64,000 bases of DNA, taken from assembly GCF_002135375.1 (NCBI RefSeq), contig NZ_NEGH01000004.1, positions 2,773 through 66,772 on the forward strand, in the 5' to 3' direction. The translations under genes were made by a program, and so were the position numbers. The notes below the pieces were generated by a model. That model did not search any database, was not told where the DNA came from, and saw nothing but the letters and a program-made list of their open reading frames with translations. This DNA is from Acinetobacter sp. ANC 4558 (lineage in GTDB: Bacteria > Pseudomonadota > Gammaproteobacteria > Pseudomonadales > Moraxellaceae). Positions 1 through 8,577 of this stretch are shown here, in pieces (the first letter of the stretch is position 1; every line of letters starts with the position of its first letter).

Positions 1-1667
1 TCCATATTTAGTCCAGCAACTACTTTTGTTTTTGCAGCAGCAACAGCTTCATCAATGGTATCTTTACCCGTATTACCAATATTTGTGGCAGTAATGGTGC
101 CATCCGCATGTAATGTTGCATCTCCGCCAATAATATTGACCATACTATTTGCAACATTACCAATGACATTATTGGTTGCATAGAGTTGGCTACCATTCAC
201 AGCATCTGTACTATTTTTAGAAATTTCACCAGATCCAACATGTTTAAGTTGGCGTTCCTCATTGGCATTCCCGAAAGAGACTTGCATGCCAGGATCGCTG
301 ACTTGTCCTGCATAATTACCAAAGGTGATTCCTTTTAGAGTTGTATTAACGATTTTGGTGGCATTGGTATCTGTTTTTGCATTGCTACCAATCGCTACGG
401 CATTGGCTTTATTTGAAATGCTGCCTTGTCCAATGGCAACACTATTATTCGCACTAGCCGTTGCATCACTTCCTAAAGCCACGGCACTATCATTCAGGGC
501 TTGAGCTGAAGAACCTAGGGCAATACTATTTACACCCGATGCATTTGAGCTATCTCCAAATGCAGCAGCACTTTCTTTAGAGGCATGAGCAGCTTGTCCA
601 ATGGCTACACTCTTGGCTGCATTGGCAATCGTATGGTCACCGATAGCCAATGCACTGACGTTGGTTGCTTGAGAGGATTGACCAATAGAGATACTTTTAT
701 TGGCATTCGATAAGGCATTGTCACCTAAAGCGATTGCACTTGTATTCGTTGCTTTAGCAGATTGCCCAATGGCAACACTATTGCTTGCACTAGAAAGTGA
801 ACTATCACCTACAGCAACTGCATTATTACCACTTGCTTTTGCTGCTTGTCCAATGGCAGTTGCATTGGCTGCACTGGCAATTGCACTATCACCGAATGCA
901 AGGGCACTATTTTTAGTTGCTTGCGCGGAATGACCAATGGCAACGCTGTCTGTTCCGCTAGAAACAGAAGAGGTGCCTACGGCAAGTGAGTGGTCTCCAG
1001 AAGCATTCGCACCAGAATCTGTATAGTAATTACTCCCTCCTTCGGAGGAGCCAAAAGCAATAGCACCGACACCTGAAGCATTAGCAGATTGTCCGATGGC
1101 AATGGCTTTTTCCGCGGTTGCAGCGCTAGTTGTCCCGATTGCGAGTGCATTGTCATCAGATGCGACAGCTTCACGACCTATAGCGGTTGAGGCAATTCCA
1201 TTGGCATAAGAATTATTTCCTATAATCGTATTGTGATTGCCATTTGCATAAGAATTAGTACCAATGACAACCGCTGAGCCTAAATTAGGGTTTGTATTAT
1301 TAGGCGTGTTTGAATTTTGGCTTGTTGCAGTGGAATTTGTACCAACAACAATAGACCCTCTTGAAAGTGCTTCAGCATTATTGCCTATAGCGATTGCAGA
1401 CGCATTCGTTATTCCGTGTTGTTTATTTGGTAGTGCAGGGTTGTCCCAATAAAATATATCAGCAGAGGTGTTATTTACAGTTGCATCTGAAGTTGCAATG
1501 CTTCCACCATTTCCCGATGTTTGAATGGTTCGTTCAGCCCATACAGATGAGGTCATTAAACAAATACTTAAACTCAGTAACTTGAGTTTTAAGGTCGATG
1601 ATGTGGTCTGTAGGTGTGCATATTCCATATGATCATCAGAATGATCATTAAAATTTAGGTTTTTCAT
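1..1667 (-). CDS. Trimeric autotransporter adhesin (YadA/Ata-like), N-terminal part, cut by window edge
   Basis: An open frame runs from ATG at 1667 to the left edge without a stop (about 555 codons), so the stalk and membrane anchor lie outside. A long signal peptide (about residues 1-45, hydrophobic core around LLSLSICLMTSSVWA) is followed by many YadA-head left-handed beta-roll repeats with SVAIG/AIALG cores, then a neck-like segment (QLKHVGSGEISKNSTDAV, then NGSQLY) about 105 codons from the edge. This is the type V(c) secretion family: surface trimers that bind matrix proteins or drive biofilm. The start is supported by AAAGG about 8 bases upstream; ATG 1628 is a weaker alternative. The family is near certain; ligand and full length are unknown. 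Confidence 0.93.
   Translation of the reverse strand, partial: MKNLNFNDHSDDHMEYAHLQTTSSTLKLKLLSLSICLMTSSVWAERTIQTSGNGGSIATSDATVNNTSADIFYWDNPALPNKQHGITNASAIAIGNNAEALSRGSIVVGTNSTATSQNSNTPNNTNPNLGSAVVIGTNSYANGNHNTIIGNNSYANGIASTAIGREAVASDDNALAIGTTSAATAEKAIAIGQSANASGVGAIAFGSSEGGSNYYTDSGANASGDHSLAVGTSSVSSGTDSVAIGHSAQATKNSALAFGDSAIASAANATAIGQAAKASGNNAVAVGDSSLSSASNSVAIGQSAKATNTSAIALGDNALSNANKSISIGQSSQATNVSALAIGDHTIANAAKSVAIGQAAHASKESAAAFGDSSNASGVNSIALGSSAQALNDSAVALGSDATASANNSVAIGQGSISNKANAVAIGSNAKTDTNATKIVNTTLKGITFGNYAGQVSDPGMQVSFGNANEERQLKHVGSGEISKNSTDAVNGSQLYATNNVIGNVANSMVNIIGGDATLHADGTITATNIGNTGKDTIDEAVAAAKTKVVAGLNM
410..1160 (-). repeat. 84-bp (28-residue) periodic repeat in adhesin head
   Basis: Within the adhesin frame, two 14-residue beta-roll modules alternate. 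One ends SVAIGQ-A-A and the other AIALGD-A. Together they give a 28-residue, 84-base period repeated with divergence across the head. The period is visible as recurring CCAATGGC and ATCACC blocks on the plus strand. Such arrays expand and contract by recombination, changing adhesin length. Confidence 0.75.
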
Positions 1668-2057
1668 ATAATGTGCCTTTATTAAAATTATATTTTATAT
1701 TTGTGATTTATTTCTCAATAAATATTATTTTATAGGAGCTTACTTTTTGTTTTATAACATAATATATGTGTATATGGAACATATTACATGAGGGGAATTT
1801 TAAATAATTTTAATATAAATTATTTAAATCAAGCGGAATGTTTGTAACACTTAAAAGATTATTTATAGATCAATGAAAGTTTATGCTGATCATTCAAATT
1901 TAGATTGTATATATGCTTAAAATTAAGATAAATTTGAATTGACATGTTTGGAAAAATTCTGAGACAAGAGAAGAGATAAGCTTTCACTTTTGGGAGTTTC
2001 TAGATGAAGTCAATTAATTATATGAGCTTAATGAGGGGCAAGTGCTTTAAGTAAAAC
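1668..2057. other. AT-rich intergenic region upstream of adhesin
   Basis: This 390-base gene-free stretch should carry the adhesin promoter on the minus strand. No clear -35/-10 pair with normal spacing was found. A 16-codon plus-strand frame at 2004-2054 has GGGAG 7 bases upstream, but it is too short to support as a gene. Confidence 0.5.
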
Positions 2058-2083
2058 ATCACCCAATAAAAGTATTGAGTGAT
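2053..2083 (-). terminator. Terminator of ackA-pta
   Basis: An 11-bp inverted repeat (2058-2068 with 2073-2083, one mismatch, loop AAAG) is followed on the minus strand by GTTTTAC. It lies 23 bases past the pta stop. Confidence 0.75.
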
Positions 2084-2105
2084 GAGATTTTCATGTGAAT
2101 CTAAA

Positions 2106-4244
2106 TTATATTTCTTGTTGCGCAGATTGTATGGCAGTCAGTGCGATGGTAAAGACAATATCATCGACTAAAGCACCACGTGACAAGTCATTTACAGGTT
2201 TATTTAAGCCTTGCAACATTGGGCCAACGCTGACTACATTTGCAGCACGTTGAACTGCTTTATAGGTCGTATTTCCAGTATTTAAGTCTGGGAAAATAAA
2301 TACATTGGCACGCCCAGCCACTTGAGAGTTTGGTGCTTTAGAACGTCCTACGCTTTCAACCGATGCAGCATCATATTGAAGTGGTCCATCAATCAGTAAA
2401 TCTGGGCGACGTTCTTGTGCTATACGGGTTGCCTCAGCAACTTTTTCGACGTCAGCCCCAGCGCCAGATGTTCCTGTTGAATAGGAAATCATCGCAATAC
2501 GAGGATCAATACCAAATGCTTTTGCAGAGTCAGCAGATTGAATTGCAATTTCTGCAAGTTGCTCTGCATTTGGATCTGGGTTGATTGCACAGTCACCATA
2601 GACATAAACTTCATCTGGTAAAAGCATAAAGAATATAGATGACACAAGAGAATATTCTGGTGCAGTTTTGATGAGCTGAAATGCAGGACGAACTGTATTT
2701 GCAGTGGTATGAATTGCACCAGAGACCAAACCATCCACTTGATCTAATGCGAGCATCATGGTGCCAAGTACAACTGTATCTTGAAGTTGTTCTTTTGCTT
2801 GTAATTCGCTGAGTTTTCCTTTGCGCAGTTCAACCATCTTAGCTATATATTGATCTCGAATTAAATTAGGATCCATAATTTCTAAATTGCTTGGTAAATC
2901 AATGCCACGTGCTTTTGCAACTTCAATGACAACAGCAGGTTTTGCTAACAAAATACAGTCTGCAATACCACGAGCTTGACAAATAGCAGCTGCTTGAATG
3001 GTCCGAGGCTCATCTCCTTCAGGGAGTACAATTCGTTTTTTTGCAGCAATTGATTTTTGCACAAGCTCATATCTAAATGCAGAAGGAGACAAGCGTAATT
3101 GATAGGTTCCATTGAGTAATTGCGTTAACCAATCTGGATTAATATGGCTAGATACAAAGCGTGTTACTTGAATGGCGCGCTCAGTATCATCTATTGGAAT
3201 TTCATTACTCAAATTTGAAAGTTGCTGCGCAGCATCAAATGCATTTAAAGGCGTATATAGAACGGGTAATCCTTGTTTGATGACTGGCTGACAATATGTC
3301 AGTGTTGATGAGTTTTTGATCTCATGTTCGGTGAGCACGAGGCCTGCAAGCGGAATACCATTAGTACTGGCAACACTCGCTGCTAAAATGACATCACCAC
3401 GGTCAGCGGAGCTGATAATCAGTTCACCCGCAATAAATTTGTCTAATTCATATTCAATATTTGATGTGATTAAGCTGCTGTGAAGTACACGACGTAAATT
3501 TGCTTCACCATGATGGAGCCATTCTGCTTGAATGTGTGTTGCAAGGTCTGAAACTCGTGGTACGCTTAGAGTATTACTAAACGGAACTAAACCAATCACG
3601 GGTAAAGTCGCTGTGCCAATATGACTATGCGTTTTTTGAATATCTTGAATAAATTGGTGAGTTTCATCAATTAGGCGTAAGCTTGGATCAAGTGTTACAG
3701 GAATTTGAGCAGATTCTTCAGAAAGTCCTTTGGTGCGCATAAATAAAACGCCAGCAAGACGCTCAGCCGAGTTGCTGTATTGACGTAGTTGACTTTCTAC
3801 TTTTTCAGCAGTTGCTGAGGGTTGCTGAATATTTGCATTGCTGACAACAACGACTTTAGCATTAAGTGCTTTTGCTAAAGTGGCGTTCATTTCAGTTGCA
3901 AAAGAATCCCGACTGGTCGGAACAAGTCCTTCAACAATAATCACATCATGTGATTTTGAAATTTCACGATGTAGACGAACAGCATCTTCTAAGAGTTCAT
4001 CACTTTGATCATTATTTAATTGGGCAATCAGTGACTCATAAGCAATTGGGGCAACAGTTTCATTTTGGAATAAATGTGAATATAACGTTGTTGTACGATC
4101 TGGATCTGCACTTTTATTGTCTTGAGAAAAAGGTTTTAGAAAGCCTGCTTTGATGCCTTGGCATTCTAATGCATAGATTAAGCCTAAACATGCAGAAGCT
4201 AAACCGACACTTTCACCAGTTGGAACTAATAAAATTGTTTTCAT
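2106..4244 (-). CDS. pta: Phosphate acetyltransferase Pta (two-domain form)
   Basis: Interconverts acetyl-CoA and acetyl phosphate in the cytoplasm, pairing with AckA for acetate overflow or assimilation. The N-terminus (KTILLVPTGESVGLAS) is the P-loop-like regulatory domain of long Pta proteins. A DRTGG-type middle follows, and the C-terminal third is the catalytic PTA_PTB domain with YSTGTSGAGADVEKV. The length of 712 residues fits the long enterobacterial class (E. coli 714). ATG 4244 is preferred over a TTG start at 4283, because the extra 13 residues (MSLHHHQ...) are not family-like. It lies 54 bases after ackA and is probably co-transcribed. Confidence 0.97.
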   Translation of the reverse strand: MKTILLVPTGESVGLASACLGLIYALECQGIKAGFLKPFSQDNKSADPDRTTTLYSHLFQNETVAPIAYESLIAQLNNDQSDELLEDAVRLHREISKSHDVIIVEGLVPTSRDSFATEMNATLAKALNAKVVVVSNANIQQPSATAEKVESQLRQYSNSAERLAGVLFMRTKGLSEESAQIPVTLDPSLRLIDETHQFIQDIQKTHSHIGTATLPVIGLVPFSNTLSVPRVSDLATHIQAEWLHHGEANLRRVLHSSLITSNIEYELDKFIAGELIISSADRGDVILAASVASTNGIPLAGLVLTEHEIKNSSTLTYCQPVIKQGLPVLYTPLNAFDAAQQLSNLSNEIPIDDTERAIQVTRFVSSHINPDWLTQLLNGTYQLRLSPSAFRYELVQKSIAAKKRIVLPEGDEPRTIQAAAICQARGIADCILLAKPAVVIEVAKARGIDLPSNLEIMDPNLIRDQYIAKMVELRKGKLSELQAKEQLQDTVVLGTMMLALDQVDGLVSGAIHTTANTVRPAFQLIKTAPEYSLVSSIFFMLLPDEVYVYGDCAINPDPNAEQLAEIAIQSADSAKAFGIDPRIAMISYSTGTSGAGADVEKVAEATRIAQERRPDLLIDGPLQYDAASVESVGRSKAPNSQVAGRANVFIFPDLNTGNTTYKAVQRAANVVSVGPMLQGLNKPVNDLSRGALVDDIVFTIALTAIQSAQQEI

Positions 4245-4298
4245 AATAAAATCTAAATCACATTGATGATGGTGTAATGACAAATAGACGAAGATTGC

Positions 4299-5519
4299 TT
4301 ATGCAATCAACGCCTGTGCTTCAAGCTTTTTTTCAGATGTTTGATCAACCTCAGTTTGTACAACCTGAATGGTTTCTTTTGCAATGCGACCTTCTTCATC
4401 TGTCGGAACAACCCATATTTGAGGTCCTGTTCCAGCATCAATACGACCTTCAGTTCCACGCTTTAACTCATTATTTCTTTCTTTACTTAAGTTAAAACCA
4501 AAATGTGGAAGGTAGGACATTGTTTTTTCACGGATATATGCAGAATTTTCACCAATACCACCTGTGAAAAATAGACCATTAAGCTGTGGTAAACCACAAC
4601 TTAGCGCTGCCAGAGATTTCGCTAAACGATAGCAGAATACTTCAATGGCCAATGTTGCATCTTCATTGCCTTGTTCAGATGCCTCAATGAGTGTACGCAT
4701 ATCATTTGAAAGATCTGATAGACCCAATAAACCAGATTGACTATTGAGCATTTTATCAATTTTATAAAGATCCCAGCCTAGATTATTAGCTAAAAAGCTA
4801 TGGATACTAGGATCAACATCACCGCTTCGCGTACCCATGACCACACCTTCAAGTGGTGTTAAACCCATAGAGGTATCGATACTTTGACCATTCCAAATTG
4901 CACATGTTGAACTGCCATTACCTAAATGTGCAGTTAACCATCCACCTTGTTTGAAGCTTCCAGCAAGTTCTGAACCACGCTCTGAAACATAAGCATGGCT
5001 AGTGCCATGAAAACCATAGCGACGAACATTATGTTCAGTATATAAAAATTTGGGTAATGCATAGCGGTATGCGTGTGCAGGCATGGTTTGATGGAATGCT
5101 GTATCAAACACGGCAACTTGTGGTAATTCAGGGAATAGACGCATTGTTGCTTCAATACCCACTAAATGTGCCGGATTATGCAATGGGGCTAGTGGTGTTG
5201 CTTCGCGAATACGTTGCACAATTTCTGGGGTGAGTAATTCTGCTTTTGTTAATGTTCCACCATGAACAACACGGTGCCCAATCGCTTGAGGATTATAATG
5301 AGATAAACGTTCTAAAATTGTTTCTAAGGCTTTTTCATGATCTGCATTGGGTAAGGCTAGCTCCAAAGGTTGACCACCTACAGTGATTCCTTTAATGCGC
5401 GCTTCGGGAGAACCTAAGTTTTCTGCTAAACCAAAAATTCGGTCGTCTCGTTGATCTGAAATAAGCGCATATTTAATAGATGATGAGCCGCAGTTAATAA
5501 CTAAGATAGATGTAGACAC
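4299..5519 (-). CDS. ackA: Acetate kinase AckA
   Basis: Phosphorylates acetate with ATP to acetyl phosphate (reversible). It is an ASKHA-fold enzyme of 406 residues. Both family signatures are visible: [13 protein letters not shown] at the N-terminus and [10 protein letters not shown] mid-protein, plus the [15 protein letters not shown] and [11 protein letters not shown] active-site segments. It starts with GTG at 5519, with GGG about 10 bases upstream. It is the first gene of the ackA-pta pair. Confidence 0.97.
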   Translation of the reverse strand: MSTSILVINCGSSSIKYALISDQRDDRIFGLAENLGSPEARIKGITVGGQPLELALPNADHEKALETILERLSHYNPQAIGHRVVHGGTLTKAELLTPEIVQRIREATPLAPLHNPAHLVGIEATMRLFPELPQVAVFDTAFHQTMPAHAYRYALPKFLYTEHNVRRYGFHGTSHAYVSERGSELAGSFKQGGWLTAHLGNGSSTCAIWNGQSIDTSMGLTPLEGVVMGTRSGDVDPSIHSFLANNLGWDLYKIDKMLNSQSGLLGLSDLSNDMRTLIEASEQGNEDATLAIEVFCYRLAKSLAALSCGLPQLNGLFFTGGIGENSAYIREKTMSYLPHFGFNLSKERNNELKRGTEGRIDAGTGPQIWVVPTDEEGRIAKETIQVVQTEVDQTSEKKLEAQALIA

Positions 5520-5851
5520 GTTGTTTTACCCGATTATAATTGAAATACTGTTCCCTGATTTTGATCAAAACCAACTCAGTAAGAGTCGTAATATTGATCA
5601 TTATTTATGTTTTATCATGGGATTTTTATTCCTCCTAGATAGACTTTAGGAGATTAGACTTAAGCACAATTGGCGATTGTTATGATAATCACTAAAATTT
5701 ATTGTTTGTAAAATCTCATTTCTTAATGAAATATCACATAAATTTTATTTGTGCACTTAGTTCTAAATTGAAGATAACATAACATTTAAAGAAGATAATG
5801 TTGTTTTTTATTATTCTATAAATTCCATCATGTTTTATAATGATTATTTAA
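5520..5851. other. Intergenic region upstream of ackA
   Basis: About 330 AT-rich bases should hold the ackA promoter. A minus-strand TATAAT at 5538-5533 is too close to the GTG start to serve with a normal leader. The decamer ACCAACTCAG from the proA terminator stem recurs at 5570-5579. No gene is visible. Confidence 0.5.
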
Positions 5852-5883
5852 ACCAACTCAGCCCAATTTTAAACTGAGTTGGT
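5852..5883 (-). terminator. Terminator of proA
   Basis: ACCAACTCAG (5852-5861) pairs perfectly with CTGAGTTGGT (5874-5883) around a 12-base loop. It is followed on the minus strand by TTTAAAT. It begins 9 bases after the proA stop; the U-run is short. Confidence 0.65.
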
Positions 5884-5891
5884 GTAAGTCT

Positions 5892-7157
5892 TTACTGGCG
5901 AATTTGACCATCACCAAAAACAATCCATTTTTGAGATGTTAAACCTTCTAAACCCACTGGTCCACGTGCATGAATTTTATCGGTGGAAATACCAATTTCA
6001 GCACCTAAGCCATATTCAAAACCATCGGCAAAACGAGTAGATGCATTAATAATGACCGAGCTAGAATCTACACGTGCTAAAAATTGTCTTGCTAGACTCA
6101 AGTTTTCAGTCAAAATCGCATCGGTGTGATGTGAGCCATATTGGTTGATATGAGTAATCGCTTCATCCATACCAGCAACAACTTTGACAGCTAAGATTGG
6201 GCCTAAGTATTCTTCATACCAATCTTCTTCAGTTGCAGCTTTTACCTGTGCACCTAAAATACGCTGTGTGTTTGTACACCCACGAAGTTCAACTTGCTTA
6301 TCAGCAAATGTTTGTATAACTAACGGTAAAAAAGAATCTGCAATTTTCTCATCAATTAATAAGGTTTCCATGGCATTACACACACCATAACGATGCGTTT
6401 TAGCATTCAACAAGATAGGGAGTGCTTTATCTAAGTCAGCTTGTGCTTCGACAAAAATATGACAATTACCATCTAAATGCTTAATGACGGGGATGTTGGC
6501 TTCACGCGTAATCAGTTCGATTAAGCCTTTTCCACCACGTGGAACAATAACATCGACATATTCAGATAAGGTGATAAGTTGACCAACTGCAGCACGATCT
6601 GTTGTTTGAATCACTTGCACACAGGTTTCAGGTAAATTTGCAACTTTTAAGCCATATTGAATCGCCTCAGCAATGGCTTTATTTGATTCAATTGCTTCTG
6701 AGCCGCCACGTAGAATAATGGCATTTCCAGATTTTAATGCTAATGATGCTGCTTCGAGTGTAACATTCGGGCGAGACTCATAAATCATGCCGACGACACC
6801 TAAAGGAACACGCATTTTTCCAAGTTGAATACCAGAAGGACGATAGGCTAAATCTGTAATTTCACCAATTGGGTCAATTAAACTAATGACATCTTTTAAG
6901 CCTTCAAGCATTGCTTCAAAGCGTTTGGGAGTAAGTTCTAAGCGATCAAGTAAAGCACTATCTAAATGGTTTTGATGTGCATTTTGCATATCAATTTGGT
7001 TAGCCGCTAATATCGCAGGTTCACTGCTTTGTAAAGCAGCATAAATTGCTGATAAAGCGTTGTTTTTTGTTTGGGTAGAAGCGCTTGCCAAAATACTAGA
7101 CGCTTGGCGTGCTTGTTGTCCTACCGTTTGCATATATTGTTCAACTGACTCTTGCAT
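5892..7157 (-). CDS. proA: Gamma-glutamyl phosphate reductase ProA
   Basis: NADPH-dependent reduction of gamma-glutamyl phosphate to glutamate-5-semialdehyde, the second step of proline synthesis. The aldehyde dehydrogenase fold is clear: [14 protein letters not shown], the catalytic cysteine in [11 protein letters not shown] (about residue 260) and the C-terminal [20 protein letters not shown]. The start is uncertain. ATG 7157 gives the usual length of about 421 residues but has no clear ribosome site. GTG 7184 (430 residues) lies 15 bases after AGGAGA (7205-7200), and TTG 7214 is the longest. proB is not in the window. Confidence 0.95.
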   Translation of the reverse strand: MQESVEQYMQTVGQQARQASSILASASTQTKNNALSAIYAALQSSEPAILAANQIDMQNAHQNHLDSALLDRLELTPKRFEAMLEGLKDVISLIDPIGEITDLAYRPSGIQLGKMRVPLGVVGMIYESRPNVTLEAASLALKSGNAIILRGGSEAIESNKAIAEAIQYGLKVANLPETCVQVIQTTDRAAVGQLITLSEYVDVIVPRGGKGLIELITREANIPVIKHLDGNCHIFVEAQADLDKALPILLNAKTHRYGVCNAMETLLIDEKIADSFLPLVIQTFADKQVELRGCTNTQRILGAQVKAATEEDWYEEYLGPILAVKVVAGMDEAITHINQYGSHHTDAILTENLSLARQFLARVDSSSVIINASTRFADGFEYGLGAEIGISTDKIHARGPVGLEGLTSQKWIVFGDGQIRQ

Positions 7158-7303
7158 AGCGGTTTGATCACTTAGTAATTTCACTGTTGATATTAACAGT
7201 CTCCTGACAGACAATGAAGCATCTCAGAAGAAAAAGCTTAAAATTTAGAAAAATGAGTTTTGGATTCAATGAACTTATTTTAAGAAAAAGATCTTCGTTT
7301 TGA

Positions 7304-7333
7304 ATTAAAGGAATATTTAAATATTCCTTTAAT
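7304..7333. repeat. Perfect 30-bp palindrome between nagZ and proA
   Basis: Two 15-base halves (7304-7318 and 7319-7333) are exact reverse complements. A second perfect palindrome, AATCATGATT, overlaps at 7331-7340. It lies 20 bases past the nagZ stop. It could fold as the nagZ terminator, but no U-run follows in that direction, so an operator is also possible. Confidence 0.7.
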
Positions 7334-7352
7334 CATGATTCATTAACCCGAA

Positions 7353-8381
7353 TTAATTTGGTAGAGTTGAATTTCTAAACGCAGTGATCGTATCACGAAC
7401 TTTTTGCCATTCAGCTCCTAAATTTAAATCTTCTCCAACACGAATATCTGGAATTTTTCCACGCATTTTCTCTAGGCGTTCTTGGTTTGGAAGTGGGAAG
7501 TCTGCTATCCCTGCTAAGGCAATCCGCTGTGCCTCACGATCATTACAAACCAGTCCCATATCACAACCAGCTTGCAATGCAGCACGGATCCGAGCATCAG
7601 CACCGCCTGCGACACAAGCGGCCTGCATACTTAAATCATCAGAAAATAAAACTCCATCGAACTGGAGATCTTGGCGTAAAACTTTTTGAATCCAAAAATT
7701 AGAAAAACCTGCAGGGTTTGGATCAACTTGATTGTAAATGACATGTGCTGGCATTAAGGCATCTAATTGTGATTGTAGTTGAATAAAGGTTTGCATATCT
7801 TTGGCATGAATCTCTGCATAGGCTCTAGAATCGATTGCTGCTGCAATATGTGAATCTGCTTTTACCGAGCCATGACCAGGAAAATGTTTACCCGTAGATG
7901 CCATACCCGCACGTTTCATTCCTTTTAAAAAAGCAGAAGCGAGAATAACAATATCATTTATATTTTGGGCGAAGCTTCGGTCGCCAATCACATCACTGAC
8001 ATCATTTAGATCGAGAACAGGTGCAAAGCTAAAATCAATACCTACTGCTAAAACTTCAATGGCCATCAGCCAACCACATTGTTCAGCGAATTCTAATGCC
8101 TTTTGAGGTTCTGAAAGATAGAGTTCACCAAAGCGACCCATTGCAGGTAAAAGTGTAAATCCTTGCTTTAAGCGTTGAACGCGCCCACCTTCTTGATCGA
8201 CAGCAATTAAAATTTCTGGACGAATATGTCGCATATGATTCGTTAATGTACGAACTTGTTGCACCGATTCAATATTTCGACCAAATAAAATTACGCCGCC
8301 TACTTGCGGAGCTTGTAATAGTTCAATATCTTCTTGAGTAAGTTGTGTGCCAGCGATGTCAAGCATCAATGCGCCAATCAT
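7353..8381 (-). CDS. nagZ: Beta-N-acetylglucosaminidase NagZ (GH3)
   Basis: Cytoplasmic GH3 enzyme that removes GlcNAc from 1,6-anhydro-muropeptides in cell-wall recycling. In many Gram-negatives its product also signals beta-lactamase induction. Visible motifs are GGVILFGRNIES, the substrate loop KHFPGHGSVKADSH (residues 165-178) and the nucleophile region VLFSDDLSM (Asp248/249). ATG 8381 gives 342 residues, as usual. A TTG at 8417 would add a non-family leader. It is divergent from prc. Confidence 0.96.
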   Translation of the reverse strand: MIGALMLDIAGTQLTQEDIELLQAPQVGGVILFGRNIESVQQVRTLTNHMRHIRPEILIAVDQEGGRVQRLKQGFTLLPAMGRFGELYLSEPQKALEFAEQCGWLMAIEVLAVGIDFSFAPVLDLNDVSDVIGDRSFAQNINDIVILASAFLKGMKRAGMASTGKHFPGHGSVKADSHIAAAIDSRAYAEIHAKDMQTFIQLQSQLDALMPAHVIYNQVDPNPAGFSNFWIQKVLRQDLQFDGVLFSDDLSMQAACVAGGADARIRAALQAGCDMGLVCNDREAQRIALAGIADFPLPNQERLEKMRGKIPDIRVGEDLNLGAEWQKVRDTITAFRNSTLPN

Positions 8382-8577
8382 ATTTGTGCCCGTGTTCGAA
8401 TTTTTACTGAAAGACAATAACCGAATTCTGCAATGATTTGCTACATTTTGACAGCATAGAATATGATAAAACTAGTATTATTCATTCCAAGAAGTTGTTT
8501 AAGCTTTGAAAATGTTATAGTTCATAGTGAAAAACAATATTTAGATTGGTTCAAAACCAAGGAACAAAGTATCTTTT

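Noticed and set aside
410..1160. Regular repeats that could suggest a CRISPR array
   Set aside because: The repeats are coding, diverged, lack unique spacers and keep a 14-residue protein period.
700..1585. Plus-strand open frames of 62-77 codons at 700-933, 1264-1452 and 1394-1585
   Set aside because: They lie antisense to the adhesin frame and merely mirror its repeats (Ala/Leu/Pro-rich); no ribosome sites.
4245..4283. TTG-started extension of Pta
   Set aside because: The extra 13 residues are His-rich and not family-like; ATG 4244 gives the normal N-terminus.
5533..5538. Perfect minus-strand TATAAT before ackA
   Set aside because: It would start transcription within a few bases of the GTG start, and no -35 is in place.
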